64,000 nt of DNA from Gordionus sp. m RMFG-2023 (taxonomy: Eukaryota; Nematomorpha; Gordioida; Chordodea; Parachordodidae): NCBI RefSeq assembly GCF_954871325.1, contig NC_088775.1, forward strand, positions 51,871,561 through 51,935,560. Direction: 5' to 3'. The position numbers were made by a program, and so were the translations under genes. The notes beneath the pieces were generated by a model. The model was not told the DNA's origin. It ran no database searches and was given only the letters and a program-made list of their open reading frames with translations. Positions within the stretch are counted from its first letter, which is position 1; each line of letters begins with the position of its first letter. Of this stretch, positions 45,146-57,089 are shown piece by piece.

Positions 45146-46257
45146 TAATTATTTTAATGAAGGAGGTTTGAAAGAATGATATCAAATAATTTCTATTCTA
45201 AAAATATCATCATTGTGCCATCTTGAGATCACTAAAAGGAAATTTGTTCATTCATACAAAAATTTTAATTAATAAATATTTGAAACTTGGAAGACTTAAT
45301 GACATTTACTTTTTATAAATATTTTTTTAAAATGTATGAAAAAAAATTAACTATTACATTGAAGGAATATATAAATCCTTGCTTAGACATGACGTCCAGC
45401 TATAAATTTTTAAAGAATATTTCGATTCTTTTTATGCGATATCATTGATGCGCAAAATTATATAAATTAAATTTATTTATTTAGAAATTAAAAAAAATAA
45501 TTTTATGAATATTCAGTTGATTTTTATTTAAATAAATTATAAGTTTATTGTAAAAATTATATTTTTTAATAATTATTCGTTTTGGAATTTCTTGGAAAAA
45601 ATGATAAAAATCGAGGTATTGATATTTTTTTTAAATATAAAAAAATGATGTTTATGTATTTTTGCTGTCATAATAATAATAACAGTTGCAAACCCTGTAT
45701 AATCAGTGTTTAGCAGATTTGATGAGAAACATTTCCATATTTAATTTATTTGCAAATAAAATTATTTGATTTGCTAAAATAGTATATCTATATATTCTAT
45801 CAATTTTTACAAGTTAAATAATTTTTGGAAATGTTTTCTATTAAATCTGTACAATACTTTAAAACAATGATAAAATAGGATTTGAAATATAAATAATATT
45901 AACAATTTTCATCTGATATGCGAGAACGTTTTGCAGTTAAAACGGAATTTACTACTTGAAATGGCGTTTACAGAACCTTAAAGTAGGATTGCCGTGTTCT
46001 ATTTAATGAATAAAATTTTTATTATAGGAAATTTATAATGTTTATCTAGTGAAAGCCAATCAGAACCAATTCAAAACACTTTACAGCCAAAAGAATTATT
46101 CAATAAAGTCGTCTGAATTGGTCCTGGTTGAAGGTAGTTTTGTTTCTTAATTCACCTCGAGAAAAGCGAGATTTCAGAATTGACATTTTGTTCATGGGCT
46201 TCTTCAATTCTAGATTTTTCTATAGATTTCTTTAAATATGATAATATGTTTTGTAGG
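45146..46257. other. AT-rich stretch with one imperfect palindrome
   Basis: An inverted repeat pairs CAGATTTGATGAGAAACATT (45714 on) with its approximate complement at 45828-45853, making a hairpin of about 140 bp. This may be a small MITE. Nothing else was recognised. Confidence 0.4.
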
Positions 46258-47035
46258 GTTGTGCCGACCCACAAATTTTTCATAGATCAGATCCGATATT
46301 ACTAAAAAACGGATCCTATGCCGATCCGATATTTATATTGATTTTTATTTACCATCTATCTTTGTATAACAATGTCATAAAAATATCAATATTTGCTATT
46401 TAAAAAAAAACTGACTAATTTCACTAATGAAAGTGTATTTATTTTTTTTATTCTCCAAAAGTTAATAATCTCATTTTAAATTTTTGCAATGTTTATAGGT
46501 GAATATAGTGTTAACAGCTCCATTTAGCCAATTTTTAAAAAGGTCTAAATCAAAATTTTAGCCAAAATATTACCTAAACCTCGAAATTTTGCCAATATAA
46601 GTCAAATCCTTTCTGCTATCTCTGGGCAAAATCAATAAGCTTGAGTAATTTACTTTTGACCAAAATTTTGAGTTAACTTTTTTAAAATTGGCTAAATCGA
46701 GCAATTTAGTAAAACTAGCTGAATTCATTATTAGATTTAAATTCCTTTTCTTGTTGCATATAATATTACAAAAAATAGTGTAAAATTTTAAAATATTTTT
46801 TTTAAACCTTACAAAAAATAATTTTTTTTTTTAAAGTTAATAAATTTTATTAAGTATTATGGAATTGTTTATTAAATAAAAAAATTGCATGATTATATAC
46901 ATAATTATAAAATAACCCCAAAACAATAAAAAATATTTGATAAGATCGGGTTTTTAAAAAATATCGGGCTGATCCGATATTTTCTGAAAACGCTAAATTG
47001 GTGCCGATTTAATTCGATATTTAATATCGGCGTTC
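46258..47035 (+). mobile_element. Diverged copy of the CCGATATCGG hAT-like family
   Basis: The left end TAGGGTTGTGCCGAC and the right subterminal region (GATCCGATATTTTC, AATTCGATATTTAATATCGG) match the organisation of 25347-26088. No 8-bp duplication is visible. A decayed TAGTGTTG MITE (46508-46722) is nested in it. Confidence 0.6.
46508..46722 (+). mobile_element. Decayed TAGTGTTG-family MITE
   Basis: Begins TAGTGTTAACAGCTCCATTT and ends CGAGCAATTTAGTAAAACTA, both diverged forms of the family ends, with the central CCTCGAAATTTTG and AAGCTTGAG text also diverged. It is the oldest-looking copy. Confidence 0.55.
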
Positions 47036-47072
47036 ATTTAGTTGAAACCTTATCCAAATCCATTGGGATATA

Positions 47073-47290
47073 GGGAAGACGGGAGTACACTGGGCATGCT
47101 TTTGTAATCCTCATAAAAACTATATATGTTAACTAAGAAGAGCTAACTAACTATAATATAATATGTATTTAATTTTTAGAAATAATATAAACTTGAAAAT
47201 ATTAAAATTTTTAAGTAGAAATGGTCACATTGGACATAGTTGTAAGGGGATAATCAAATGAGCCCCATATGACTAACCACACGCTTGTCC
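47073..47290 (+). mobile_element. Probable decayed pogo/Tigger end
   Basis: TAGGGAAGACGGGAGTACACTGGGCATGC (read in two parts, 47072-47100) resembles the left end of the element at 28354 (GGGGAGACCGGGGTTA, then TTGTCCA). A second G-rich patch is at 47225-47270. No partner end was found. Confidence 0.35.
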
Positions 47291-47875
47291 CTTTTACTTA
47301 TTTACCGATCTCTCAATTAAAAATATGTTAATTATTTTTAAAATCTCTTATCTTATACCTTAATTGTTTTATTTCTTCATCAATATGATAATATGTAAAA
47401 GACAATAAACGCACAACGTCATTAAATGAAACGTTATTAGCATAATAATGCCGCAAATTTATGATCTTTTCATAATTATATTTTTTTTTATAAATGTTTT
47501 AGAGTTTAAAGAAAAGCGATCTCGCTAATTTCGCTTGTGATATACATTCCCACGATGCCCTGATAAATGATATATTCTACGTTTTAAACGATCCCAGGCA
47601 TCAAGTAAAACATTATTTATTATTATTACTTTCAAATATATTTTTTTTAAAAACAAAATATATTTATCTGTGTATGACGAAACCGCTATTTCTAAAATTT
47701 ATATATAATTTATCTGAGTTGTTAACGCTTCTTCAAAGGAGCTAGCTCTCGCTCATAACATTTCAGAATCATCTAACTCCTGTTTTCGATATTGGGTTTT
47801 TAAATAGTGCCCCCCCCCCCCCACCCACTATTGAAAAACACAAAATAAAATCATATCTTTCTATATATTTTAATA
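47291..47875. other. AT-rich stretch with a 13-base C run
   Basis: An uninterrupted C run at 47810-47822 is flanked by AATAGTG and CACTATT, a small inverted repeat around the run. No coding or element signal. Length of the C run may be affected by sequencing error. Confidence 0.4.
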
Positions 47876-47879
47876 ACAA

Positions 47880-48060
47880 AAATGAGGCTAAAAAAATTTA
47901 TAATCCTTTATTTGCTTTTAAAAGTAGCAAAGTTTCTAAATTTGAATCTGTCAAGCATCCACGCCTCTAGCCTAAAACCTCTATAGCAATACTAAACAAG
48001 CGCTCAACAAGAGCATTAGAGGGAAGAGGGGTATTGTATTTAGAAAAAATATTTTTTAAA
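47880..48060 (-). pseudogene. hAT transposase C-terminal scrap
   Basis: The minus strand reads IFSKYNTPLPSNALVERLFS followed by LETLLLLKAN, the hAT dimerisation motif. Upstream (to about 48330) is degraded text of the same kind. The 48336 element lies directly next to it. Confidence 0.7.
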
Positions 48061-48335
48061 TCATTATAATTATTAAATATATTTATTCAGGTATTGTTTG
48101 TTAAAAAAAATATCTTTTATATTCTCTTCCAGATATCTATTTAATTGAATCCAAAAAGATCTTCAATCATTTGAAGGATATTTTCGGTGTAATTATAGGT
48201 ACTTTTATGTTAGGAATTTTTTTTAAAATAAAATTAATTATGTTTTGAGTCCCTATTTTAGTAGCTGCTTTTCCACTCTCAATTCAATTTGAATGCAAGA
48301 ATAATAGCAGTATAGATATTATCATCATTATAAAC

Positions 48336-49191
48336 CAGGATTGTGTATTCTGCCAAATATGGGCAAATTCAAATATATGTTTTTTCAAGTCCATATTAAC
48401 TTATTTTGAATATAATAATAAAATAAATCTATAATATTAATTTTTTAAATTCATTGTCATTCAATAACTAACGTTTAGCTCTCCTTAACAGAGCCTGTTC
48501 TGATTCATATTCAATATTTTCATTTTCTTTAATATTTTTTAATCAATTTTCCTGATGTCGAGATCTTCAATCGATTTCTATTTTCATAAGAATATTAATC
48601 CAAATCGACCTATTTCTTTCTAAAAAAGAAGTAGAACTAGGAATTGTTAGTCTCTTAATGGGCATGGTGGGCAAAGTTTAATCTATACATAAATTGTTAT
48701 TAAACATGGTATTTTTGCCTCTGAAATTAATTATGTCCCTTAAAATATTTTTTTATTGTTCTTTCCTAAAAACAACCCATGTGATCTTTTTGTTCTTTCC
48801 TAAAAACAACCCATGTGATCTTTTTGTTTTCCTCCCATCCACTAGGAAAACTAAATCCCATGTCAGAAAATAACTGACATTTGATGTATTATATTAAATT
48901 TATTTCTTCTTTTTTTCAACAGCTACAACAATCACCATCTAAAATGGTTTCTTGAATTATATCACATACTTCATTGAATTCACTAGTAGTGAGATGCTCC
49001 TCTTGATATTGGGGACCCAAAATATTCAACATTTGTGATCACATGTATTTATATCGTTTTCTCCTTTTTTTAAACATATTCTTTATTTTTTTCTTAAGAT
49101 TTTTTTAGAGTATTGATATTTGACCAGGTCAAATACTCCTCCGGTCAATTGACTAAATTTGACCGGTCAATTGACCGACTTGCCAACCCTG
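48336..49191 (-). mobile_element. Second copy of the CAGGGTTG hAT element
   Basis: The inverse-oriented relative of 12272-13070. The left end CAGGATTGTGTATT and the right end GACTTGCCAACCCTG match that element's ends. Internal landmarks match in order (CTGATTCATATTCAATATT, AAATCGACCTATTTCTTTCT, GTAGAACTAGGAATTGTTAG, CTCTTAATGGGCA). The flanking 8-mers do not match. There is a local duplication of AACAACCCATGTGATCTTTT (about 48770-48830). Confidence 0.88.
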
Positions 49192-49579
49192 AAACAGTTG
49201 AAAATTTGCAATAAAGTTATGAAAAAATATATAATTTGTTTTTATAAAATTATAAACCTTTCTGTAGTTATCAAAATTCTAAATCTGTAAGATCATTTAA
49301 TTTTCAAGGGAGTCTAGAAATAATTGGAGTTAAAATAACCCATAACTATATTAAGATCACCTTCAAGGTTTTTTTTCAAAGATTCTTTACCTGAAATTTA
49401 TTAATTTTCTAAATTTTTTTAATAAATTTGCATTACTTTGAGTAAATTGTATATATGGTTTATGTTATCACATAATCTTTCTTTCTTTCTTTAAGATCTT
49501 TTTCGCTTAATATTTTATCGTGGTATTTGAATATATCAAATATCTTCCCTTTTAAAATTATATTTACAATATTTAAGGG

Positions 49580-49754
49580 TAGTGTTGTTAAACGGCCCGA
49601 TTAAAATATTAGTCAAAATAATATGATGTAAGTCTCGAGATTTGGCATATAGAGGTCCAAACCGTTCTGCCACATAAAAATCTCCAGGCTTACATATAAT
49701 TATTTTGGTTAAAATCTTAATCGGGCCATTTATAAAAATCGGGTCATAACACTA
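49580..49754 (+). mobile_element. TAGTGTTG-family MITE, 175 bp
   Basis: Ends TAGTGTTGTTAAACGGCCCG and GGGTCATAACACTA. Flanks TTTAAGGG and TTTATGGG match at 7 of 8. Noncoding. Confidence 0.88.
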
Positions 49755-50478
49755 TTTATGGGTATATTTTGTTAATTTCATAGAGACTGACGAGTAGGAT
49801 ATAATTTTAAAGCTTGATTTTCTAAAGCTCTACATCAACGGTGACTGCTAAATTGATATTATAGCAGATACCACGTAATTGCTTCGATTCTAGGAGCGGT
49901 TATACATAGGGATATGATGTTTGGGAATTTCTCTTATAGTTTCCTCAATTTTCTTAATGTGTTTTTAAATCAAATAATCACGATTTATTATATCATATTT
50001 TGCTAAAATATTTTTTCCTCGTGGCTCATAAATCATAATATATTTATGCATACGTTCATTCTCGATAATATAATAATAGCGTAACTCAAGTAATATTCAT
50101 TTTATGTAAATTTTTAAATTAGCAGAAATATATTTCATGTAATAACTGAGGTAAGATAAAGGATATTAATTATTAAAGATTAGAGAGATATGTAACAGGG
50201 TTGGTGGTTAATTGAATGTATGGGAAATATGGATTAGGTAGGGTTAATTCATTTTTTAAATAGAAAATTTGACAAGTCATGTAATTATAGATTAACTAAT
50301 AAAAATTCTAATGATGTAACGGCAATTTCCTTGAGTTAAGTCTAAATTTTTTAATATAAAATTTTAAACTTGTCTAAATTAATCATTATTCTATCATTAA
50401 AATTTTCTAAATTAATTACCTAGAATATTTTGTATATTTTCCAATAATATTATTTGTGTTCGAAATTGTCATTTAGTT
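49755..50478. other. AT-rich stretch without recognisable feature
   Basis: No terminal repeats, ORF or RNA gene could be supported. The block 49200-49350, just left of the MITE, has a diverged relative at 55340-55510, so an unnamed dispersed repeat is present. Confidence 0.35.
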
Positions 50479-51656
50479 AATTTTTTTTTTTCTCTTTAGC
50501 TTTCACCTTTTCTGGTGGTAACCTCCTTCAACATCTCTCTATACTTCTTTATATTGGCTCTAACTTTATGGCCCCATTGAAGTTTTGGCCTTCCTCTTTT
50601 ACGTTTGCCCATCACTTCCAAACTCTTAACTTTATTTCCTATGTAGTTCATAGGCCTTCTCATTGTGTGCCCATACCACCTAAGTCTGTTGGCACTACCT
50701 TTAAACTACTTAGTATTCTTGTACTGCGCACTTTATCCTTTCATGTTACCCCAGCCTCATCTCCATGGTTTGTAGACTTCTCTCGTCTGATTCTTTGGTT
50801 GGCCATGTTTCCGAACTATATAGAATAGTTGGTTGTACTATGGAACTGTAAATTTTTCCCTTTAATTTGTGTGGGATTCTTTTATCAAATAGCACTCCAG
50901 ATAAAGATCTCCACTTTAGCCACCCTTGATTAATCTTACTCTTTATCTCTTTTTCTATTGTGCCGTTTGTTTGTATAGTGTAGCCCAAATATTTGCAGCT
51001 TTCAATTGCCGATATCTGCCATTCATTTATATCAATACTCTCTGTTTTATCTCCTCCTATCACCATATACAAGGCTTTCTATTGGAATATCGTCTGGACC
51101 CCTAGCTTTGTTGTTTTTCATATGCTTGAGGCATGTGATTATTTCTTGTTGTTTTATTGGTTGTACAAGGTTTTGACATGGGGAGTGTTCGTCTAGATGC
51201 AGTATGTGCGGATTAAAGTTGAGAAGCTCCTGAAAATATTCTCTCCATCTATTCATTATTTCTTTTTCCTTTATTATCAATTTCCCATCTTTATTTTTGA
51301 TTACTTTCGGAGCTCCGTTTATATCCCAGAGTTCTTTTCTCGCTGTTTGGCTAATCTGTATATTTTATTTTGCCCTTCTTTGGTATGTAGATCTTCGTAC
51401 TCATCGTATGCCATAGATTTGGCTCTAGACACCGCCTTTGTAGCTAATCTCTTGGATTTTTTGTATCTTGTCTTGTCATCTGCGTTTTTGGATTTGTACC
51501 ATATTTTATAAATAGTTCTTTGTATGATTTGTTGCCTCCTCTTGTCAAGCCTAGTGTCGATTTGGCAGTGTCTATTAATCTGGATGAAAGGTCTGTCCAC
51601 ATTTTTTCACTGACTTGTGAGGAATCTATTGTTTCAATTGTTTGCATTGATTGCAA
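50479..51656 (-). mobile_element. RTE-type LINE, internally deleted and 5'-truncated
   Basis: Reading down the minus strand: a region before the reverse transcriptase (SSQVSEKMWTDLSSRLIDTA, 51600), a RYKKSKRLATKAVSRAKS tract, then the start of the reverse transcriptase (WREYFQELLNFN, IKQQEIITCLKHMKNNKARG and PDDIPIESL, about 51060-51240). Next is an abrupt jump to its C-terminal region (SIDINEWQISAIESCKYLGY, 51010) and on to MRRPMNYIGNKVKSLEV and KRKRGRPKLQW (about 50590-50670). The catalytic YADD region is lost in the jump at about 51055. An A-rich tail on the minus strand (T run at 50480-50491) marks the 3' end. Confidence 0.88.
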
Positions 51657-51830
51657 ATAATAATTTGACCCTCATTAGTGATGCCTGGACAAAGAGTAGA
51701 ATTTATTATAATTTTATAGCAATGGCAAGCCCCATATTCTATAAATTATTGAAACAGGCACCATTATGAAAGAATAACACAAAAAATAATACCATTCACA
51801 ATAACTGATAATAGAGTAATTTGAAATAAG
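51657..51830 (+). pseudogene. hAT (DUF659-type) transposase scrap
   Basis: NNLTLISDAWTKSRIYYNFI, then AMASPIFYKLLKQAP and, in another frame, ERITQKIIPFTITDN, resemble the DUF659 region of some hAT transposases (SDGWS, then IFYKS). It directly adjoins the truncated end of the LINE. Confidence 0.55.
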
Positions 51831-52029
51831 CATGGACAGTATAAGAAATAAGCATTTAACAAACGAATACATCGGTTCATGGACTTAATTAGTTTTGAAA
51901 GAATTTGGCAAATAAAATATTGCCAATTAAAAATTAATAGCTAAGGCTAAAAATTTATGAAAATATGCAGAATTAAAAATAATCTTTTATCATTTAGTAA
52001 ACTAGTTTTATAAGAGCAAATCTCCAATT

Positions 52030-52450
52030 TAGGAAAAACAACTTATTGGACATTTCATGTCAAATCGATCAAAGAAGGCATATTTTCGGTCGAAATTGTA
52101 AACAATTTCTGGAATTATTTAGGTTAAAAACGAGGGAGCCATTTATATTAGCTCGCTAGCACACCTGGCTCGAGAAACAGGGCCTTAAAGGTGAGAAAAT
52201 AGTGACTTTTGAATCTGTAATTTTAAAATGCTTATATCTCAAAGACTATTTATCGCAAAAATAAATATAATATATTATCATTGTAGGCAAAAGAATCTCT
52301 AAAGACCTTTCATAAGAAGAAAAAAATTTGAATAATTAACTTCGAGTTTACTTATATTGTGTTGGTTTTCTAAATCGGCTTTACCGGAATAGCCATTTTT
52401 ACCAAAGATTGAAATCTTTATTTGCATGAAATAGATGGCGATATATGAAA
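52030..52450 (+). mobile_element. Family X terminal region, relic
   Basis: CATTTCATGTCAAATCGATC followed by CATATTTTCGGTCGAAATTG matches the X end consensus. ATAGATGGCGATATATG (about 52430) resembles the inner edge of the X arms. Noncoding. Confidence 0.55.
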
Positions 52451-52537
52451 CTACGGATTATGGTTAAAATTTTGTTGCTTATTTACCAATAACGGGATAT
52501 TTTTATTTTTTATACTAAAATATTCCTTATTTCTGGG

Positions 52538-52935
52538 CCATTCCATGTCATATCAATCAAAAAAGGTACATTTTCCGTCGACCCCTTTTGTAATTGTTTA
52601 AAATTGCTGCAATAATTTAAATAGGTGAAAAATTAAGAAAACCTTAAATAATAACTCGCTACATTTAGTTCACGAGATTCAGAGCCTCAATTGCGAAAAA
52701 CGAAGAATTTCGCACCTTTAAAATTTTAAAATTGCTTTTATTTCAAAAACTTTTTAAGGCATTAATTCTATTAAAATGAATTTAAATAAAAGAGAATACA
52801 TCGTTCAGGCAGATTTTTCTTTGTGATTCAAGATGAAATACTAGGATTTCACGGGACTAACCGCATACCATGTATCCTTTTGTGATTTATTACAAGACAT
52901 ATAATAATTTAAATCATTTATATTATATAACTTTT
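52538..52935 (+). mobile_element. Family X, internally deleted copy
   Basis: Starts GGGCCATTCCATGTCATATC, the clearest X end in the window. About 280 bp later it enters the core motif FFVIQDEILGFHGTNR (52828-52875), a decayed form of the QDEVQGFHWNN motif seen in other X copies. Confidence 0.6.
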
Positions 52936-52939
52936 TTCC

Positions 52940-53720
52940 ATATAAAAATTCTTTGAATATTGTAGCCCTAAATATGATGGCAAGAGTTTCTCTTTCTATT
53001 TGGCTATAGTTTTTCTCTGCCGCATTTAGCGCCTTGAGGCGAATGCAGGTCTTTCTTACCCCCTTCTATATGTTTAATTCTGGTGATTTTTTTACTGTCT
53101 CAGTATTTATCTGTAGTTCTAATCCCGTTTTTAAAACATTATGTCCTAAGTACACTAAATTTTGTTTGAAAAATTTATATTTTTCTATCTTTAGCCTGAT
53201 TCCGTTTTTACCAAAAGGTAGTCTTGAATATTTAAATAATCTTCTATGCATATTGATTTCAAGATATTTTTAGACTCCTCCCCTACTTTAATTTGAAAAT
53301 ATGATCTGAGAGATCCAATATTGAAAATTCCTCTCCTTTTCTCAACTGTCTAATAAATCTTGGATTCTTGGATTGGGTATGAATCAACATTAACATTTTG
53401 ATTTAGTCCTTTTAAAATCCCTACAAATTATTTTTTCTATTACTCTTATTTTTAGCAATATGTATAAATCTTTTTCAACTTTTTCTTTTAATGTATATGA
53501 TATGGGACGTGATTTATAGAAATTTAGTTTCTCTTTTTTCATATGTATATTTGTGCCTTAAAATCTTTCAAACAGCCCAATATATTAATGTTATTTATTT
53601 GTATGGCTCTTTCAGGTATTTCAGTCATTTTTGGAAATTTAATTATCCAGTTTCTTCCAATTAGATTTTTTATATATCCTTTTCTAATTATGAGAGGTAA
53701 TTCTAATGTTATATTGTAAT
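52940..53720 (-). mobile_element. Gypsy fragment (reverse transcriptase and RNase H region)
   Basis: The minus strand shows LKIEKYKFFKQNLVYLGHNV (about 53160) and RNase-H-like text near 52990. No LTRs found. Fossil; heavily broken and old. Confidence 0.6.
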
Positions 53721-53727
53721 AGTGATA

Positions 53728-54289
53728 GGGAAGAGGGTAAAACGATAGGCATTTTGCATATTTACCATAAAAATTTTAAACTAGAGTCAAACACAACAAA
53801 TTATAGATCAATATGTAGTCCCATCCCTCATCTACAAGATAAAAAAAGTGTAGCCCTCTATCTATAATATTTTAGGAGCTATGATTAGTTATGTCAAACT
53901 ACTCATTTTCGTCATTTTACCCTGAGTTCGGGGTAATAAGCACTAGGGTAAAGTGGTTAAAATAATATTTGACACATATTTATTATTTTATTTAACAAAT
54001 ATGACAAATTTATGATTTTTATTTACTAACTAATCAATACATAAGGATATGAATAATTTTAATAATTACCAATACCAGTTCTATAGACTTAAAATGATAT
54101 AATTAATTAAATAAATTCAATTAATTTCATAATTTTTATAATGCTCAATTCAAATAATTTGGTAACACTTTATTAGTAATGCTAAATTCAAATATATATT
54201 GTATTTCATAATTTTAATAATACTCAATTCAAATATCAATATTAATTTGGTAACTTTAATAAAAATGCTCAATTACCGTTTTTCTCTTA
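53728..54289. other. AT-rich stretch, possible mariner-type MITE at left
   Basis: GGGAAGAGGGTAAAACGATA (53730) and a related GGGTAAAGTGGTTAAAA (53953) resemble the pogo-type ends at 28354 and 47073, but no proper inverted partner is visible. Confidence 0.3.
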
Positions 54290-54514
54290 GATTTCTCATG
54301 GGGTAGGATTTTATCGGATAATTTGTAAAGGGAAGACGTAATCCCCAACGATTACAAATGGCATAGCTTCATTAAAACTTGGAAAAGGCTTAGGAGGGAT
54401 CAAATTCTCCTCAGATATTTCTCTCTCTCCATGCTCTATAAAACAAATTAATTCTTCCTCGTTATTAGGATTTGGTTTCTGACAAAATCTTCCTCTGAAA
54501 AAATACATTTTCAA
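54290..54514 (-). pseudogene. PIF/Harbinger (HARBI1-like) transposase fragment
   Basis: The minus-strand frame contains ISEENLIPPKPFPSFNEAMP followed directly by FVIVGDYVFPLQ. Harbinger transposases have a PPPxPL, VPYVxVGDxAFPLxxxLxKPYP block ending with the second catalytic Asp region (GDDAF); here the second Asp is Tyr. Only this block survives; the minus strand upstream (54515-54745) is degraded. Confidence 0.65.
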
Positions 54515-54745
54515 TGGGATTATAATAAGGGCTATATGTTGGTAAATATATCCTTTCTATTTATTCTCTATTTGTATGGATATTATGAAATGGAATATTA
54601 TCCATCTCAAAAATCTTAATCATAATGATTTTATTTTCATTCACAAAGTGGCAGTGTATAACGTTGCAACTCATGAAGAACCTCAATCTGAATATTTCCG
54701 CAATCGTTTAGAGCTGCAATGATAGTATAATTCATTGTCTTTATC

Positions 54746-54965
54746 TAGTGTTACAATGGCTCGATTTGAGCCGATTTTTAAAAAAGGTTAACTCAATATT
54801 TTAGCCGGAAAAATATTAAGCAAGCCTGAAGATTCTGGTCATACATAAATGGCACAAAGGTTTATTTTATTAACGAAGTCTCGAGGCTTAAGCAATTTAT
54901 CTGCCTAAAATATTGAGTTAGCCATTTTTAAAAATCGGCTCAAACCAAGCCGTTTAACAACACTA
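54746..54965 (+). mobile_element. TAGTGTTG-family MITE, 220 bp
   Basis: A perfect 8-bp duplication TCTTTATC (54738-54745 and 54966-54973). Ends TAGTGTTACAATGGCTCG and AAGCCGTTTAACAACACTA. About 60 bp at each end form an imperfect inverted repeat containing AGCCGATTTTTAAAAA. Confidence 0.93.
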
Positions 54966-54973
54966 TCTTTATC

Positions 54974-55980
54974 CCTTGAACCTTTTTAATAATCTTTTTA
55001 TTTTATAAAAATCCTTATAACCCTCTCATTGATACTGAAAACTGCTCTCATTGAAATAATTTTTCTTTCATATAATCTACATCCACAAACCAATTTGCGT
55101 ATTCTTTGCGATGTATAATATAAACCCTATAAATTTCGGACTATGAACATTTAAAATTATTTTAATTCAAAATGCAAAACCTACTGCGCATGTCGGGAAA
55201 ACCTATTAAACTATCGCCTTACCGAAAAATGACAGGGAAATTAATAAATTATTTAAAAAAAACAAAAGAGAATGATCAAAAATGAAAAGATAAAATTCCC
55301 ATTTAATTTAAATGTAGGATGGATATGAGGGGCATTGATATTATCATTAGAAATGTATAATTTATTTTTATAAAATTATAAACCTTTTATCAATGCCGCT
55401 TAAGTAACACTCTAGAAGAGATTAACAAAACTCAAAATCTGCAGAATAATTTAACTATGAAATGAGTATAGAAATAAACAGAGTAAAAAACCTATATTCA
55501 TAACTTTGACTCGTCAATTTAAATAGGAAAATTATATAAAATCTACAGTTCTACGGAACCATTCTAATTCAATCCGACCCTAACTGGATTGGTCAAATTC
55601 GGACCGACAATTTCGAGGCTTAAATCCGAATCGCCCTTGATTTTAAAATTTATATTGGACTCGGAGCCTTATAAAAGTTTAAGAAATTTTGTTTTCCTAA
55701 TATTTATAAATTTTACACCAAAATTGTTTTATTCTTTAGTTCTTAAAATTTTGCCACTTGCGTAAAATATCGTACTTTTTCAATAACCCCTCAAAAATCG
55801 GATCGTTCTCGAACCTATTTCTAAAATACAATTTTGAATTAGGCTCTAATCTTTGAAATAAATACATAAATTGCATCGATCGGATAAAATTATTTTTTCG
55901 AATCGGGTCATTTTTGAAAAGTGGATCTAATTAAACCTATTTAAATTTATTTTAAACCATTTTCGAAACTTTAAAAACAG
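54974..55980. other. AT-rich sequence upstream of the hyccin exons
   Basis: No further exon of the gene was recognised here. A 37-codon frame from about 55168 (MQNLLRMSGKPIKLSPY) has no known relative. 55500-55980 contains TCGGACC and CGGATCG motifs possibly from a MITE. Taken as intron. Confidence 0.4.
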
Positions 55981-56279
55981 GAATACGATCCTGTGTATCA
56001 TCAGCTCTACGATTTTTACCGTTCCGAAGAACATAAATTGCGTCTGTTCTGTGTTCAGTTTATTCCCACCCTCGTGTATACCTATCTCAAAGAACATTCC
56101 AGGCTAAAAGGGTTCGATGCTGAAGTAAGATAAGGGCATGAATTTAAGAATATAATTCCTTTTATTTACCAGTAACCATTTTATTTGCGATATATATATT
56201 TAAAAAAAATGTAAATATATTTATTCTCCCAAAGATTTACTCGAAGCTAGAATCCTTCCTTGTGTCTATTCACAACTTG
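55981..56279 (+). CDS. Hyccin (FAM126)-like gene, two internal exons
   Basis: Exon 55981-56124 (48 codons, phase 0) encodes EYDPVYHQLYDFYRSEEHKL, RLFCVQFIPTLVYTYLKEHS and RLKGFDAE. It is preceded by ...AACAG and followed by GTAAGA, both good splice signals. A 110-bp intron (56125-56234, GT...AG with a pyrimidine tract) leads to exon 56235-56279, IYSKLESFLVSIHNL, followed by GTAAAA. Vertebrate hyccin has the same order: EPVCHQLFEFYRSGEEQL, then LQFLPELIWCYL, then CIEALLLGVYNLE. Hyccin is a cytosolic partner of the complex that brings phosphatidylinositol 4-kinase IIIalpha to the plasma membrane. Intact frames and intron argue for a living gene. Other exons were not found in the window. No symbol is given because the organism is unknown. 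Confidence 0.72.
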
Positions 56280-56509
56280 GTAAAAATATTATTTATTATA
56301 ATATTAATAATTTTTATTTATTATTTTTTGTACAAACGATTTGAGTTTGATATTTGAATTGACCAAAATTTTGAATTAGACATGATAGTGCTCCCTAAAA
56401 TAATCGTTGTTTTCTAATAATTTGGTGCGTAGTTAATGGGCCGTTGATATTCTCTTAAATTTTATAAAAGTGAGGCCCTAATCGTCTTGTAAATAGGTTT
56501 CGATTAGAG
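56280..56509. other. Intron-like AT-rich sequence after hyccin exon
   Basis: Starts with the donor GTAAAA at 56280. No exon continuing the EVVDKQG-like part of hyccin could be recognised in this stretch. Confidence 0.4.
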
Positions 56510-56830
56510 GCCTTCTATGGGTGGATTTTAACCCGAAAGCCCCCTCACTTTTAAAACAAATTTAACCAACTCCCAGCCCAATGTTTAGGTTTGGACATCT
56601 ATTAGCGAAATGGCGAGGTGTAGGCAATATTTTACTTGCTATAATATTGAGTTAGTTTTTAAAAATTGGTTCAAAACGAGCCGTTTAACAACTCTTAATT
56701 GAAGTCAATTCTGCCTATTTCGCCCGAAAGATATTTAAAATCTGCCCGCCAATTGGTTTAAAAATATTTGTTAACCCGCCACCTCACATAACCCGCCCAA
56801 TGTTTAATCTTTAGAAATCTCTCACTTTAT
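56510..56830. mobile_element. Relic of the GGGCGGG hAT family with a MITE scrap
   Basis: AGGCCTTCTATGGGTGGATT at the left and AACCCGCC repeats at 56715-56800 match the subterminal repeats of 32534-34428. In the middle, GAGTTAGTTTTTAAAAATTG followed by GAGCCGTTTAACAACTCTTA (56650-56700) is one end of the TAGTGTTG MITE. Confidence 0.5.
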
Positions 56831-57089
56831 CCATTAAAATATAAAAAAAATATTTTTAGTCTTTAGCAAATGGAATATTGCAATGTGATACGAGCGATAT
56901 GCAAGGATGCGAGATTTTCTACCCATTGAACCATCCCAGTATTTATCACAATGTATTATTTTTTAAATAAATTCTCAAAGTTTTATCTTTTGATTTCGTA
57001 AAAACATCATTAGTTATATATCTTGTAGCTTGAGTATAGGTGGGACCTGATTAAATTTTTAGACAGTAAATTATTAATTTTGTTTTGTA

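Noticed and set aside
47810-47822. Run of 13 C as a regulatory or structural motif
   Set aside because: An isolated homopolymer of uncertain length, possibly a sequencing artefact.
55168-55281. 37-codon frame near the hyccin exons as a first exon
   Set aside because: Its sequence does not resemble the hyccin N-terminus and no good donor site follows in frame.
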